The notes beneath the pieces are model-generated. The model saw only the letters and a program-made list of their open reading frames with translations. It was not told where the DNA came from and searched no databases. From Porogramme epimiltina (lineage: Eukaryota; Basidiomycota; Agaricomycetes; Polyporales; Polyporaceae), in contig FTLJ01000266.1 of assembly GCA_900155495.1 (NCBI GenBank), positions 1 through 34,531 on the forward strand: a stretch of DNA of 34,531 nt, in the 5' to 3' direction. The position numbers and the translations under genes were made by a program. This document shows positions 9,383-20,391 of this stretch, piece after piece (within the stretch, counting starts at the first letter, position 1; each line of letters begins with the position of its first letter).

Positions 9383-11629
9383 CTATGCATCAGCTACCTT
9401 CTCTGAAACCCCGTATGAACCCTTTTTCTCCCCCTCCGGTGCCCGAGAAGGTGGTTCCGACGTGTTCGCCCCCGGCGAGTCCAGCGCATCATCGTGGAGC
9501 GCGAACTTGGATCTACTTCGAACCCATGATCCGTATCTCTGTTCACTTCCGGATAAGTCGTTTGACTACTCGTGAGAGAAGGAACAGTACTCACGTAGAA
9601 CAGGAACGGAACTGGCATACACACAGTCGACAAGATGGCGAATACGGTGCACGCCCACGCGTCCCCGAGGTTCCCATACATAGTTGGACTTATCAGTGGA
9701 AATACTGCGGCGACTACAGACCGAAGGACCACGGTGGAAGCTATCGCGCTCGCGCAGTAGATCGAGTAGGCATCCATCAAGTATTGCGTGAGGCCCTGCA
9801 TCACTATTGCCGTACCCATCCCAAAAGGTACTCCGGAGAGGACGGGGACAATCCAGGGCACTGGCGGATCGCTCGTCCTATTCAAAATGCTCAGTCAGTG
9901 ACGAAGTTCTGTTTGCAGGCCGAAAACATTCGCACCATGCAAACCAGTACAAACTGATAGGAAGCAACACCCCTCCTAGCATAGGTAGATATAGTCTCCT
10001 GTTTGGCTTTGGGTTAGCCCAAGGGGACATATCATAGGAGATGAAATATCAGCTCACGCCTCCGGTATCGTTCTCCCGTCGTTGCGATCCATTGCCTTCC
10101 AATATAATCTAGTTGCCATAGGTGCCATACTCAGCCCAATAAGACAGCCCAGTCCGATCCCGAGGAAGACAAGACCGCCTTCGCCCTGGGAGAAACCCCT
10201 GTGTTGCTGGAACACGATGGGGTATGCCGCGAAGAAGGCATAGAGCGTTGCGTAAGCGATTGCTATATAGATGGCAAGGAGCAAGACAATGGGTTCCGTG
10301 ACCAAGAAATCTGCAGATGCACATGTAAGTGGATACACTTTTATGAGGCAGAGATTCAACGTACAGAATGGCCGACCCATGTCTCGCTTGAGGATATTCG
10401 TTATTGACTGTGAGCGATTCAGGTCGAGCTTTGAGATGTACGCGAGCTTCCCGCCGCTTGCTTTGGCCAACTTCTTCGCTCTCCAACGAAGAAGGACTGG
10501 CCCGAACTAGACATACAACCCCTGCTTAAGAATACGTAGACTCCAACAACACACGCTTGGCTCACTGTCTCCGGTGTGATGAATATGTAAGCCAAGGCGT
10601 TAAGGGCGGACACCATAAACATGATCCAGAAGGAGAACCTCCATCCGAGGTGACTCTCTGAGACGAAGCCGCCAACGATTGGGCCAATCACTTGGAGAAC
10701 ATGAGCAGGATACTGGACTGGGATGTACGCGTCACATACCCGGACCCATCCAAGGGGCGGTTCCGTAGAGAGACGAAGCAAACCCACGTTCCCTAGGGAT
10801 CCACATGTCGCTCACGGCACCACCAGAATTAGTAAGCGCTGTTTTACTGGTGAATCAAAACATTCTGACCGCCTAGTGAACTGCACTTACGTGCAGATCC
10901 AAATGTTCCTGCGAGGAGTCGCGTTGCAAGGATGGTTGCAGCATTATGGCCTAGCGCGCCTCCAAGATGGAAGAAGGTGAATATTGTGCCGGTAACGACA
11001 AACACAATGCGCTTCCCAAATAACCCCATCAGTTTCAATGTAACGCGACAGGCAAATAGAATCTCTTGCCCACCCTTCCATAGAGTTCACCAAGGGGCGC
11101 GAAAAGCAATGGCCCGAGGCCAAAACCAAGGACGTATAGCGACACGCCGAGGATGGCTACATCCTCAGACATATGCAACTCTTCGCGCATGAAGGGGAGT
11201 CCGCCCGTGTAGCAGCTACTACAAAAGGACACCGTAAAAGTTGATGTAGCGAGCTGCGAGTATAAGCGACAGAAGCATCGCATTGATCAACAAATACAGA
11301 TCAGCCGTCTGGAGGCGAAGCTGGAGTCTGCGTACCTGCCCAGTGATCGCCCACTTTCGCGCCCGAGACCAGTTGAACGGGTTCTCTGCGTCGCCAAGCT
11401 CCCAGTCAACGACATATGGGTCCGCGTGGGTCCCGCTTCCTGGGTACCTTTTGTCCGCGGCGCGCCAAGACGCTTGGTCTGTCGAGCGAGCCGCCGCGTT
11501 TGGGGTAGCCTTGTCACCCCCCGTTGGTTGAGCTGATTCGATGTCATCCCGTCCTCGCACGTGAGAAATGGTATACTCGTCTGTAGCGTGAAGTGTCGTT
11601 TGTTGAGACATTGGGACGGACGTCGCCAT
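9383..11629 (-). CDS. MFS transporter, DHA1-like drug/polyamine H+ antiporter
   Basis: Ten exons on the minus strand: 11336-11629, 11074-11253, 10891-11011, 10740-10838, 10566-10690, 10365-10506, 10058-10310, 9936-9998, 9595-9877, 9383-9538; 571 aa. The first ~98 residues are a hydrophilic cytosolic tail ending in the family hallmark DWELGDAENPFNWSRARKW. About twelve membrane segments follow. Recognisable motifs are GPLLFAPLGELYGR (loop 2-3, motif A region), RLLAGTFGSAPLTNSGGA (TM4, motif B region), GTAPWMGPVIGPIVGGF (TM5, antiporter motif C region) and PEARLYLPMLGG in the second half. The family exports drugs, polyamines or fungal metabolites at the plasma membrane; the substrate cannot be told from sequence. 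An in-frame ATG at 11611 is an alternative start. The intron at 10311-10364 carries no stop. A perfect TGACTCA site and a TATA run lie 140-195 bp upstream. No biosynthetic genes are adjacent. Confidence 0.92.
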
Positions 11630-11768
11630 CTTTTCCCACTTGCTGCGCGACGGAACGTAAGAACTTCAGCTCGTTCCTTGGACCTTTGCTGATGGAGGGA
11701 TGCCGAGAGGAGAGTTGGGTCAGAGCGTGAGGACGTGCTGGTGTACCGTAGGAATAAAGTCGGGTATA

Positions 11769-11775
11769 TGACTCA
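11769..11775. promoter_or_regulatory. Perfect AP-1/Gcn4-type site TGACTCA
   Basis: TGACTCA lies 140 bp upstream of the MFS start codon. This is the core site of fungal bZIP regulators (Gcn4; Yap1-type factors bind related sites). Yap1-type control of DHA1 exporters is known in yeasts; the link here is inference from one short match. Confidence 0.4.
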
Positions 11776-11815
11776 GGCGAGCCGGGGACGTGCGCATGAC
11801 CTGGAAGTGGACCTG

Positions 11816-11824
11816 ATATATATA
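11816..11824 (-). promoter_or_regulatory. Candidate TATA box of the MFS gene
   Basis: An ATATATATA run about 190 bp upstream of the MFS ATG. If used, it would imply a 5' UTR of roughly 150 nt and would lie upstream of the TGACTCA site, so its role as the TATA element is uncertain. Confidence 0.35.
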
Positions 11825-12536
11825 CACCAATATGGGAGATCTGGGCCTAGTGTCATACCGAGTATTGAGATGATAATGGAGGTTCCAGTCGGCATAGGGC
11901 GCTATCAATTCGGCATGTATCTTGTACCGGTTCCGGCTACACCGGACCTCAAAGTTTGTTAGTCTCCCTCTGTCGGTTGTCGAGAGCGTTCTCGAAGCCT
12001 CAGCAAGACTGCTGCATGCAGATTACAAAGAGACTAAGAAGGCAAAGAAGAGGAGTACGCCTGGAAGAGTGAAAAGCTTATGGAGAGTGGCGAGCGGTTC
12101 GAACGTACCCAAATCCCAAAAAATTGCCGCCGGTGAGTGTGGAACTTCCAGGCGTGTCAGTGTCGCCTAGTCAGCAAGTTCAATTGTCTACATTTTCCAC
12201 GATGGTGTCTTCTCCGTGCCACTTGGGCCGTCCTAGGCCGTCCCTCAAAAAGCGGACATAGACGCAAAAGAATGAAACGACGATCCTGTGGACCTAGTGT
12301 ATACATGTAGAGTAGGAGTCTTTCTCCGGAACTAGCAGGTGCTTCCAAGGTCGTACGGCGAGGTGGCTAGGAGACGACGTCAGCCTGGACACGTCGTTCC
12401 AGCGTTTTGTGAAGAGCGAGGGTAGGCCACTTACCCTAGCTGGGTCAATAAACCACTTTGGCCCGGAAGTACGACAACATGAAGCCCGAAGAGGGCATTC
12501 ATCACCCCGTCAGGACATCGTGTTAGGAAACAGGGT

Positions 12537-15500
12537 CTACACAAGATCAACCATCGACCGTCGCCACTTGGAAGATGCCTCGTCCACCTTGAGGATTACA
12601 CTTGCCGCAGCACGGCGCAGGCGGATCTCCTGTGCGCCTCCTCCACCCGAAACCTTCGCGCCTTCCTCGAGGCTTCCGAACACCTTCCCAGCCCACTCTC
12701 CGGTTCCCAGCAGCAGCGCGGTGTGCTCGAGGCCCAGCGATCTGCCTCCGTCCAGGTCGATGCACCCGTCAAGGACGACCAACGCGAGCTCTAACGCCGC
12801 CGTGAGCACTGCGGCCTCTTTGCTGCCCTGCGCGGCACCCTCCGACCCGGCTTCCCCTCCGTCATCCGCGCCGGCGCCCTCTCCGCGAGAGACCGGGCGT
12901 GTGCCAAGCGTCAGCGCGAGCTCAAGCGCGTCGGGCGCGAGGACGGCAAGCCACTCTCGGGCGTGGCGCGCAGCGTAAACGAGCACCGCGAGGGTCTCTA
13001 GCATGCGCGCGAGCACCGGCGCGCTGAGGACGAGCCCCGTGCCTGCGCCACGGTAGCGGTGGAGCTCGGGTTGGTGGGCGGTGCGCGCCTCGCGCGTCTG
13101 CTCGTCTCGGAGGAAACGCCAGAAGCGGTTTACGAGGGGGGCGATGAAGTGCTCGGCAGCGACGTCGTTGAACGTTGTCTGTTTCGGGTGTCGGCCCGCG
13201 AGTTGTTGGAAGAGCGCTGTGCGCGCCGACGTTGGGGTCGAGGGCGATAGTTCGGTAACCTTGGGTGCGGATCGGATCCGGAGTGCGCGCTCGCGAAGGA
13301 GCTCGGGAGCGTTGTCCGAGGAGGACTCTCCCTTGTTAATGGCAAGGCGGGTGATGCCTTCCACGAGCAGCTGAACGGGATCGCTTGTGCTGAGCTCATC
13401 TCCGATGGTGACATACTTCTTATGGAGCGCTGGAGGCAGCCGCTTGCTCGGAAATGAGGTCTTTTCGGGTGGTAAGGGTTTGCGGCCAGGAAGCTCAGGT
13501 ACTGGAAGTGATGCTAGTTCTTGAGCTCCCAGGGCCAGAGCGTTTAACATTGTGAAACGCTGATCCATCGAATATTGGTTGGTGTAGAACTGCTCGATTA
13601 CCGTTCTGTGAAAACGTGGTGGCACTCAGCAAAATGCGATTACGGCAAGGTAGGCACTCACGGTGCGGCTTTACGGGGACAGCATGCTACAAGAGCGTTC
13701 AGCGCAGCTTGCCTCTTCTGATCGAAACCTTCGATGTCGTAGTTATCCTGAAGGCCCACGAACCCATACACGAGGTTGACAGCATTCTCCTCTGCGGAAG
13801 TCCCTGCTCGATGAGAAGACCTCGTGTAGATACGAAAGTTACTCACCGAGCTCCGTGCCGTAACCGCTCTTCCGCCTGATCAACTCCTCGGCAACCTCAA
13901 GCGCAACCTCCATCTTCGTTGCGGCATTTTGTTCGTCGCCGCCTTGAGCGCCACCGGTACTTCTGACTAACTCGCCGAGTTGCGCGAGGTAGACAGGTCG
14001 GGGAACTTTCTTAATACCGACCCGAAGACTTGGATCCTTCTCTATTTCATCAAGCTCCGAGGGAGTGGGTGAGGCTGAGCGGGAAGACGCAGGGGAGGCA
14101 TAGCCAGTCAGCGAGTCGTCAGAGTCATAACCTGTTGTGGGTAGTTTGATGCTGGCTTTGGCGGGCTCTTTAGTAGCCTCGTTGACTAAAACTTGAGCCT
14201 TCGGCGACACCGGCGTTGCTGATTCATCTTGTCCCTCAACCCACGAATCTGCATCCACATCGCACTGTTTGAGGAGTTCTCTCAGCCGCCTGGACCAAGC
14301 CCTGCCTTGTTCATCGCCTTCCCAGCCACCGAAATCGAGCGACTTTCCGGCCGTTTTGGCGACTTCCTCGGCGACTAGCATTCCACAACGACGGACTGAA
14401 GGGTCTATATGCGAGATGTATGTGGAGATAGACTTGACGAATGGGGGTGACATGGCGAGCTCATGAGCCGGTGATGGCGGAGCAAAGTACGTCATTATCA
14501 TGAGAAAGAGTGCCGTGAGGTCTGTAGAAGCTTTGTCAAAGACGTGCGTGAACGTGAGTCGGAGAATGACATACAATGGTGCTGGGACAGCAGCGAGTGC
14601 CGTACATGGTCGGCATCTGTCCACATGTCCACTACTCTCGAGAATAAACAATCTAGTCCTGTGAAAAGGTTCAGAAAGATCAAAAGACAAATTACTGTAT
14701 ACATTACCTTCTCGATTTCGGGAGCCTTTCGATGCGCCAGCTGCCCAACAAGCGAAAATCCTGGCGTGACATTCTTCCCAGCCCCTTCCTAGGGCAACCG
14801 CACTTAAGCAGTCTAACAACTCTCCGTTGTCCTTCTCTATGGAACCGAGTAGGCTTTGCAAGAGTTCTGCTTCGCGCTTCACCAAGCCTCTCGCCCTGGC
14901 GCTTGTATCAAGTGAGTCTGTCGTCATGGCCAAAGAAGAGAACAGTGAGCTCAAAATAGAGCGCAGGGCCTGAGATGAGGGCAGAGACGCAAGGACTTTG
15001 GGCCAAAAGGCACGGTAGTGTCCATCGTCTAAAGAAAGACGATCGCGGATGAGGGGTAACGTTGTGCGAAAGAATGAAGGCTGCGCCGTCGATGGTGGAG
15101 GTGTCGAGGGAAATACCCCAACGTTAACAAGTCTGGTGACAAGGTACGCTATGGAGGATATCTGCTCTGTCCATAGAGTAAGCCTCTATTGAACAGGCGA
15201 TACATTTACAGAGGCAGACCTTTTGTTTGCATTGACGAGGCCGCATAGATGAGGCACTCCGTCCGGCTGCTCACGTCGTCGAAGTATTTTCCTTGTTCTA
15301 GCTCGGCAGGCATGTCGCGTCGATCGGCCATGAAATTGGCTACTTTCGCGGGGACGGCAACCACATTGCGCACGCAGTCTTCCCATGAGATTGAATGCCT
15401 ACTAGAGCTCGCGCCCTTAGCGTGCACGATTGTATGTAGCACATCGACAGGGTACGCCTTGCACAGTTTGGCCAAGAGACGGACGGAGTAGTCATTTATT

Positions 15501-15877
15501 GGAAGGGATAGAACGGTGGAGTATGCATACAACGCGAGCTGCCCCGCCGCGGGAATAGCGAAGGACATGGCATCGGGGCAGAAGTACTGTTCGATGAGCT
15601 CGTACGAATTTTCCTGAGTGAGGACAGGCTCCCAGGTCGGAATAACGTGTTCCAAGAGGGCGCGTTGTAGGGGTGGAATATGTCGTGATATGTTGAGGGC
15701 ATTTGGAGGGATCGGGGAGGTGTTGTGCAGCCTGAACCGAGGAGGCAAGATGCTGAGGCTAGCGAGCGGCGCTGCGAGGAGGGCGAGAAGGGTGGAAAGC
15801 TCGGGAACGGGTGATTGGAGGCGAGTGATTGTTTCGCGCACTTGCGCGAACGTCGCGTCGTTATATTCCGTCGACAT
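12537..15877 (-). CDS. TEL2: Telomere length regulation protein TEL2 (TTT complex)
   Basis: Six exons on the minus strand: 15220-15877, 14708-15166, 14575-14658, 13847-14521, 13662-13791, 12537-13605; 1024 aa, in the family range. TEL2 is a helical-repeat scaffold which, with TTI1 and TTI2, delivers newly made PIKK kinases (TOR, ATM/Tel1, ATR/Mec1) to Hsp90-R2TP for maturation. Family signatures are the conserved C-terminal block with RFWRFLRDEQTREARTAH, the TVIEQFYTNQYSMDQRF segment and the central KIEVALE-like KMEVALEVAEELIRRK. The linker between the two halves (residues ~490-590) is Ser/Asp-rich and contains DSDD at residues 533-536, the motif that in animal TELO2 binds the PIH1D1 subunit of R2TP when phosphorylated. 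I chose the ATG at 15877; in-frame ATGs at 15985 and 16012 would add a low-complexity N-terminus. It is head-to-head with the small membrane gene. Confidence 0.9.
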
Positions 15878-16099
15878 CGATGTTTCTGGAATGTCTGGCG
15901 CGGCGGCGCGGGGGAGGGGTAGGACGGTAGTCGTGAAAGCAAGGAGGTAAGGGCAGGTCGGGGGCGGCTCGCGTTGAAGGAGCATGATCGCCGCGGCGCG
16001 TTCACGCGTCATTCCCCGGCACTGCGTGCGAGGAGCAAGCCATCCACTTGGTTCCTCTCCTTCACTCACGCCTTCTACCTTTGCGACCACTGTATCGAA
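15878..16099. promoter_or_regulatory. Short bidirectional promoter, TEL2 / small membrane gene
   Basis: Only 222 bp separate the two start codons, so the genes probably share a nucleosome-depleted promoter. No TATA box is apparent. If TEL2 starts at an upstream ATG the gap is shorter still. Confidence 0.55.
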
Positions 16100-16791
16100 A
16101 TGACCGACGAAGTCGCCGTCACAACGTCTCCGGAAGCTCACAGCGCCGATGTGGAATACTTCGTGCGCAGGGGAATGACGAAGGGTTACCAGCTGTTGTC
16201 TCTCCTCACGCCACCGGTTTATGCCGTGTTCGCAGTATCGCGCTATGGTCGTTCACACTTGTCTGTAAACCGGGTATTGCGCGCGACATGGATGGGAGGC
16301 TCTGCTGGTGCGTACGCTCAGATTTTGTCAAGTACATGAGCTCACCATCGTGCTACAAAGGCATCGTTGGAGGGGCGGCATTCGAGTATGCCCGCTCAGC
16401 ATATTCCAACCCCGATAAAGTCAGGGTGAGGCGGTTCCGCGCAGCGTATGACGTGAGTCTCTGAGTCGCGACGTCATTTTGACAACTTTTGACCTTGCAA
16501 CAAACTAGACGGCGTCCTTGAGAGCAGACGACCACTCCACCATCGGCGGTATTATCTTTGCCGTCTTGACTCCAGCCCTGTTCTGGAAACGCGCGTCCAG
16601 TTTGCACCGTAAGTATTCGATTACCCTCCCTTCAGACAATATCAACGCGCTGACGTTTCGAGTCAGTCATTCTCGGAGGAGCAGGAATCGGCTCTGCTGT
16701 GGGACTGATCGCTCACTACGGACGAACGGTAACTGGTGATCCCGCACCTCGTGTCAATGTGCCGGAAATCCCGCCCGTAACTTCTCACTAG
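16100..16791 (+). CDS. Small glycine-zipper membrane protein, function unknown
   Basis: Four exons: 16100-16307, 16361-16452, 16509-16608, 16667-16791; 174 aa. I do not recognise a named family, but it reads like a conserved fungal protein: three or four hydrophobic segments (around LLTPPVYAVFAV, GGSAGGIVGGAA, GGIIFAVLTPALFW and LILGGAGIGSAVGLIAHYG). Two of these are rich in spaced glycines, as in helix-packing glycine zippers. The connecting loop is basic (KVRVRRFR). Small glycine-rich hydrophobic proteins like this are often mitochondrial or ER membrane proteins; no cleavable targeting sequence is obvious because the N-terminus is acidic. All introns are 53-58 nt with consensus ends and the frame closes. 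It diverges from TEL2 and converges on the nucleotidase gene. Confidence 0.78.
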
Positions 16792-17157
16792 TAACTGGAG
16801 GCTGACCAGATGTCATGTCTTGTCCCTTGAGGCCCTACGATACCAGTCCCTCCTCCAGAGCCGATCAGGCCGTCGTGGTACCCTCTGACTACTACATAGG
16901 ACACTGCAGGTCTGTCCAGCGCACTGTATGATAGTGGGACGTACACACCACTCAACGTTCCCTTGCCGCGTATATCTGAGACCTCAGGTTTGTGGTATCT
17001 GAGCCGATGTCAAATGTTTTGATCAAATGTTCAGTACAACGTCAGTACAGCTAGTTCCAATTGTCCGATATAATGCAAGACGGTGTCCACGCTACTCCTA
17101 CACTTCTTTTCCTTTTTCGCATTCCGATTCTTCTCAGGGTTTGCCAACACCCAGACG
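16792..17157. other. Convergent intergenic region
   Basis: 366 bp between two convergent stop codons. It is AT-richer than its surroundings, fitting two 3' UTRs. I see no gene. Confidence 0.5.
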
Positions 17158-20066
17158 CTATTTCCTCCCCTCATCCTTCAGCCTCCCATCCACAACCGGG
17201 TGGATATTCGCGAGGTCCTCCTCCATCCCATCCAACTCCTCGTTCTCCTTCGCCTTCTCCTCCGCCTTGGGCCCGGAGAATCGCCCTTTGCGCATCCCAT
17301 CCCCGTCAAAGCAATCGACGTCGCTCATGTGCTCGCGCCCCGTTATGCGCAAGTTGTCACGGTAGTGCCCGCGCGACCAGCGCAGAGCGATGCCCGCCAC
17401 GCGCCGCCACATCTCCCCTATCGCGCGGCTCGGGCTCAGCGACCGCGGCGCGTGCGTGGGGGTCGGCGTCGAGAGCCGCCCGCCGCTGAGGGGACTCTTG
17501 GAGCGCACCGCGGCGCCGAACCGATCCTTCGACTTCGAGCGAGCACGGCGTCGATCGGCGTGCGACTGACGCGCCTTTTCGCGCGAGACGACAGCAGAGG
17601 TCTCTGGATCCAGGAGTTGGAGGTGGTGCATAGACGCCATGCGACTCAGGCGGTTTACGAAGCGGCACCCTGCGCGAAGAGTGCATGGGTCAGCACGAAC
17701 TACGGATGCCTGGCGGGGACGAGGCGAGCGTACCGAGCAGGTACTTGCGCACGATAGAGCTCATCATCTGGCCGCTCTCGTCATCTACGAGGTACTTATT
17801 CCCCTTAAGCGCGATAAAGCCGTCGTGACCCTGCGCCATGTACTCGCGCGTGACGATCCGGTACATGCGTCCGCCCTTGACGCGTTTGATGGGCTCCCCG
17901 TCTACAAGCTGGGGAGTAGACTGCCCCGAACTTGATTGCACCAGACTCGTCATGGATGATGACGCGGAACCGGACCTAAGAGGCGAGGATGTTCCACTGA
18001 TTGCAGGAGAACCGGTAGGGGTGGATGCACCGCTGTTCCCAGACGCCTCTTGCAGGAGCCATACGCCCAACACGCGTTGGCCTGCGGGACGGCGGGAATC
18101 CCAAGAGACGCGGAACCCGGAGATGACGGGGAAACGACTGGGATGTGTTAGCCATGACCTCCACAGGTTACGATGCGTGCTTTCACATACCCTTCTTGCG
18201 CGGGCCAGGTTTCCAGTGACGCTTCTAGCGCTGCCCAAATCGTTTCACCGTCTAGTTCAAGTACGACAATGGGATCCTCGAAGGGCAAGATTTCTAGGAT
18301 GTCGCCAAGTGTCACCAGACCTAAACCAAGATGAGTCCTAGATTGCTTGCTTTGCGACCATTGAACATACCAGGCCCGTAGACAGAGTCCCCGCGAAGTG
18401 TTCCCGCACAGGTGAACACTCCATCAGCGCCCTCCCCAGTTTTCAAGCACAGAGCGTCGTCGTATGCGTGCCGCAAAACGTCTGCGAACCAGTTTGCGGC
18501 AGCAGTCTGGTTCCGATGTTAGTTTGCGACTCGCATATCAAAAGCTTACTGAGCATTCTCACCTCCTGGACACGGATTAGGGACGAACGAAGGTCAAGCT
18601 CCACTGCAGTCTTGCAAACGGGCTTCTTGAGAGCAGAGGAAACGGAGGACAGGAGGTCTACGAGGAGTTTCGCTACACGCTCGCATTTCCTCGACCCAGG
18701 TTTTGTTGTGTGGTATCTCCCTAGGGAAAGTGAAATTCGTTAGGATATAGGTCTTTAGCCTCCAAATACTTCATCTACCTCTGATTTCACGGATCACCTT
18801 TCTCCTGACACTTCCCGCGGGAGTGTCGGCGAGTTCCAAGGTGCACTCGCTCAGGTCCCTGAAGTCCGTGCCACTTTTGACAACGAGGACGTCGCCTTTG
18901 TCTTGTTCCGCACCCAGCACATCTTGTGTCAGGTCATAGCCTTCCCAAGACGTCATACCTTTGGATATGAAGTACAGGTGGTCGTGGCCGCCAAAGATGA
19001 TGTCGGCACCATGGAGATTTTCAATGGGTTGGTCTTTCTGGCCAGTTGGCGACAGTGCATGCACTTTCTTTGCCAGGGCGACATCCTATATCGAAGCCAT
19101 TAAATACACGAGGGCACTTCCCGGCGTCATAGTCGCTCACGTTCGGAACTCTGCAATGAGAGAGGGAATCAGAGGCTTCTGATTGGACGACGTCAAATTA
19201 CTGCTCATACCTCGCATGAGTCAAAGCAATGACGATATCACATTTATGTTCTCCAGAGGGGTCTCGCAGCCTTTTGGACAAATCCATGGTGACCTCGGTC
19301 ATATCCTTGTACTGGAAATTGGCTGGCCAGGTGGGAACTGTTGCGATCCATTCTCTAGGGGCCCGCGAGCACGTTAGTAAATTATACAGCCTCGAAATCT
19401 GTATGCTTACTTCTCCACAAGCCCAATCACTCCAATGCGAATACCTGCACGCTCGAATACACAGAATTCATTCAGGTGTTCGGGAATGCGTGAAGTCTCG
19501 GTGTCGATGATGTTGCTAAGAATCCACGGCTTATGGGGTGTCAGCACCTCAGCTCACTTTCCCGCAGATGAGCGGGAGGGGCACTAACAAAGTTGGTGTC
19601 TTGCATAAGTTTGGATAGGTGCGGGTAACCTGGAATGACACCCCATGGTCTTCCGATTCATCACCCCATTCAAGCTGCGAGCGCAGAGTGCACGCACCAA
19701 AGTCAAAGTCATGATTCCCTTTATACATATGCAGACGTATGAACACCTACACGGAGGTCTCGCGATCGGAGAAGGAGGGTGCTCACCAGTAAGCGAAACG
19801 TCCGGCCCGATCGCATTCATGACAGGCACCATATGGCTACCCCTCGTCACCGAGCTCTCGACGGACGGACTGAACACGTCGCCCGAGAAGAGGACGAGCC
19901 CGTCGCGCGCACTGTCCTCGCGCAGCGCCCACTGATCCCGCACATCGTCGAGCATGGCCGCGAACTGGGTCACGTCGATCGTCTCGGGCGACCTGGGGTT
20001 CAGCTTGAACGGCTGGACGCGGTATACATCGTTGAAGTGCAGGAGGCGCAGCGTGGACGACGACAT
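17158..20066 (-). CDS. 5'-nucleotidase family metallophosphoesterase (CG11883-like)
   Basis: Twelve exons on the minus strand: 19787-20066, 19698-19718, 19589-19629, 19411-19529, 19211-19354, 19141-19150, 18779-19085, 18563-18720, 18371-18506, 18191-18320, 17734-18137, 17158-17669; 753 aa. The metallophosphoesterase domain shows LLHFNDVY (residues 8-15), SGDVFSPS (61-68), GNHDFDFG (94-101), LTHARVPND and FGGHDHLYF (GHDH at 238-241), the dimetal site order of the family. The first motif is NDVY rather than the NDxH of secreted 5'-nucleotidases. A 5'-nucleotidase C-terminal domain follows (~residues 330-580; LRSSLIRVQE, ANWFADVLRH, LGDILEILPFED). The tail is basic, Ser-rich and charged. No signal peptide is visible, so a cytosolic phosphohydrolase is likely; the substrate is unknown. 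The 21-nt and 10-nt exons are required to restore the motifs. It is divergent from uL15m. Confidence 0.9.
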
Positions 20067-20391
20067 GGCTGGTCGTCCCGTGGGTGGGGAGCTGGGGATG
20101 GAGGATAGGCAGGGAGGACGCTGGGCTGCCGCCGGGAGCGCACCGCCAGGCTCCCCCGCGCACTCGCCGGGCCCGCCACCCGCGCGTCCGATCTGGCCCA
20201 GATCTCGACGCGACACGTGCCCGTGACGGTCGGGCGTGGGCGTCTATACCAGAGCTCCAAAAGAGGAAGGCGTTTGCTCCGAGGCGCTCTACACTGTCCA
20301 CCTCGACGTCGACGACCGGGACCCCGACCCCGCGCCAGGATCGACCTTTTTCTCTTTCCTCCCTCTCTCCTTGCTCTTGCTCTGCGGCGAC
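20067..20391. promoter_or_regulatory. Bidirectional promoter, nucleotidase / uL15m
   Basis: 325 bp between divergent starts, GC-rich on the nucleotidase side with a pyrimidine-rich tract (CTTTTTCTCTTTCC) just before the uL15m ATG. Such tracts are common near transcription starts of basidiomycete housekeeping genes. Confidence 0.55.

Larger units (their letters stand above)
11630..12536. promoter_or_regulatory. MFS upstream region and TEL2 3' flank
   Basis: 907 bp between the MFS start and the TEL2 stop, relatively AT-rich. Only short frames without family features occur, so I see no gene. The MFS-proximal part carries the AP-1-like site and TATA run listed separately. Confidence 0.5.

Noticed and set aside
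11735..12350. Short frames in the MFS-TEL2 interval
   Set aside because: All are below 85 codons, without domain features or consistent splice sites; AT-rich intergenic DNA explains them.
15878..16141. Longer TEL2 start with up to 88 extra residues
   Set aside because: It would overlap the start of the divergent gene and add a low-complexity stretch; the ATG at 15877 leads directly into family-like helices.
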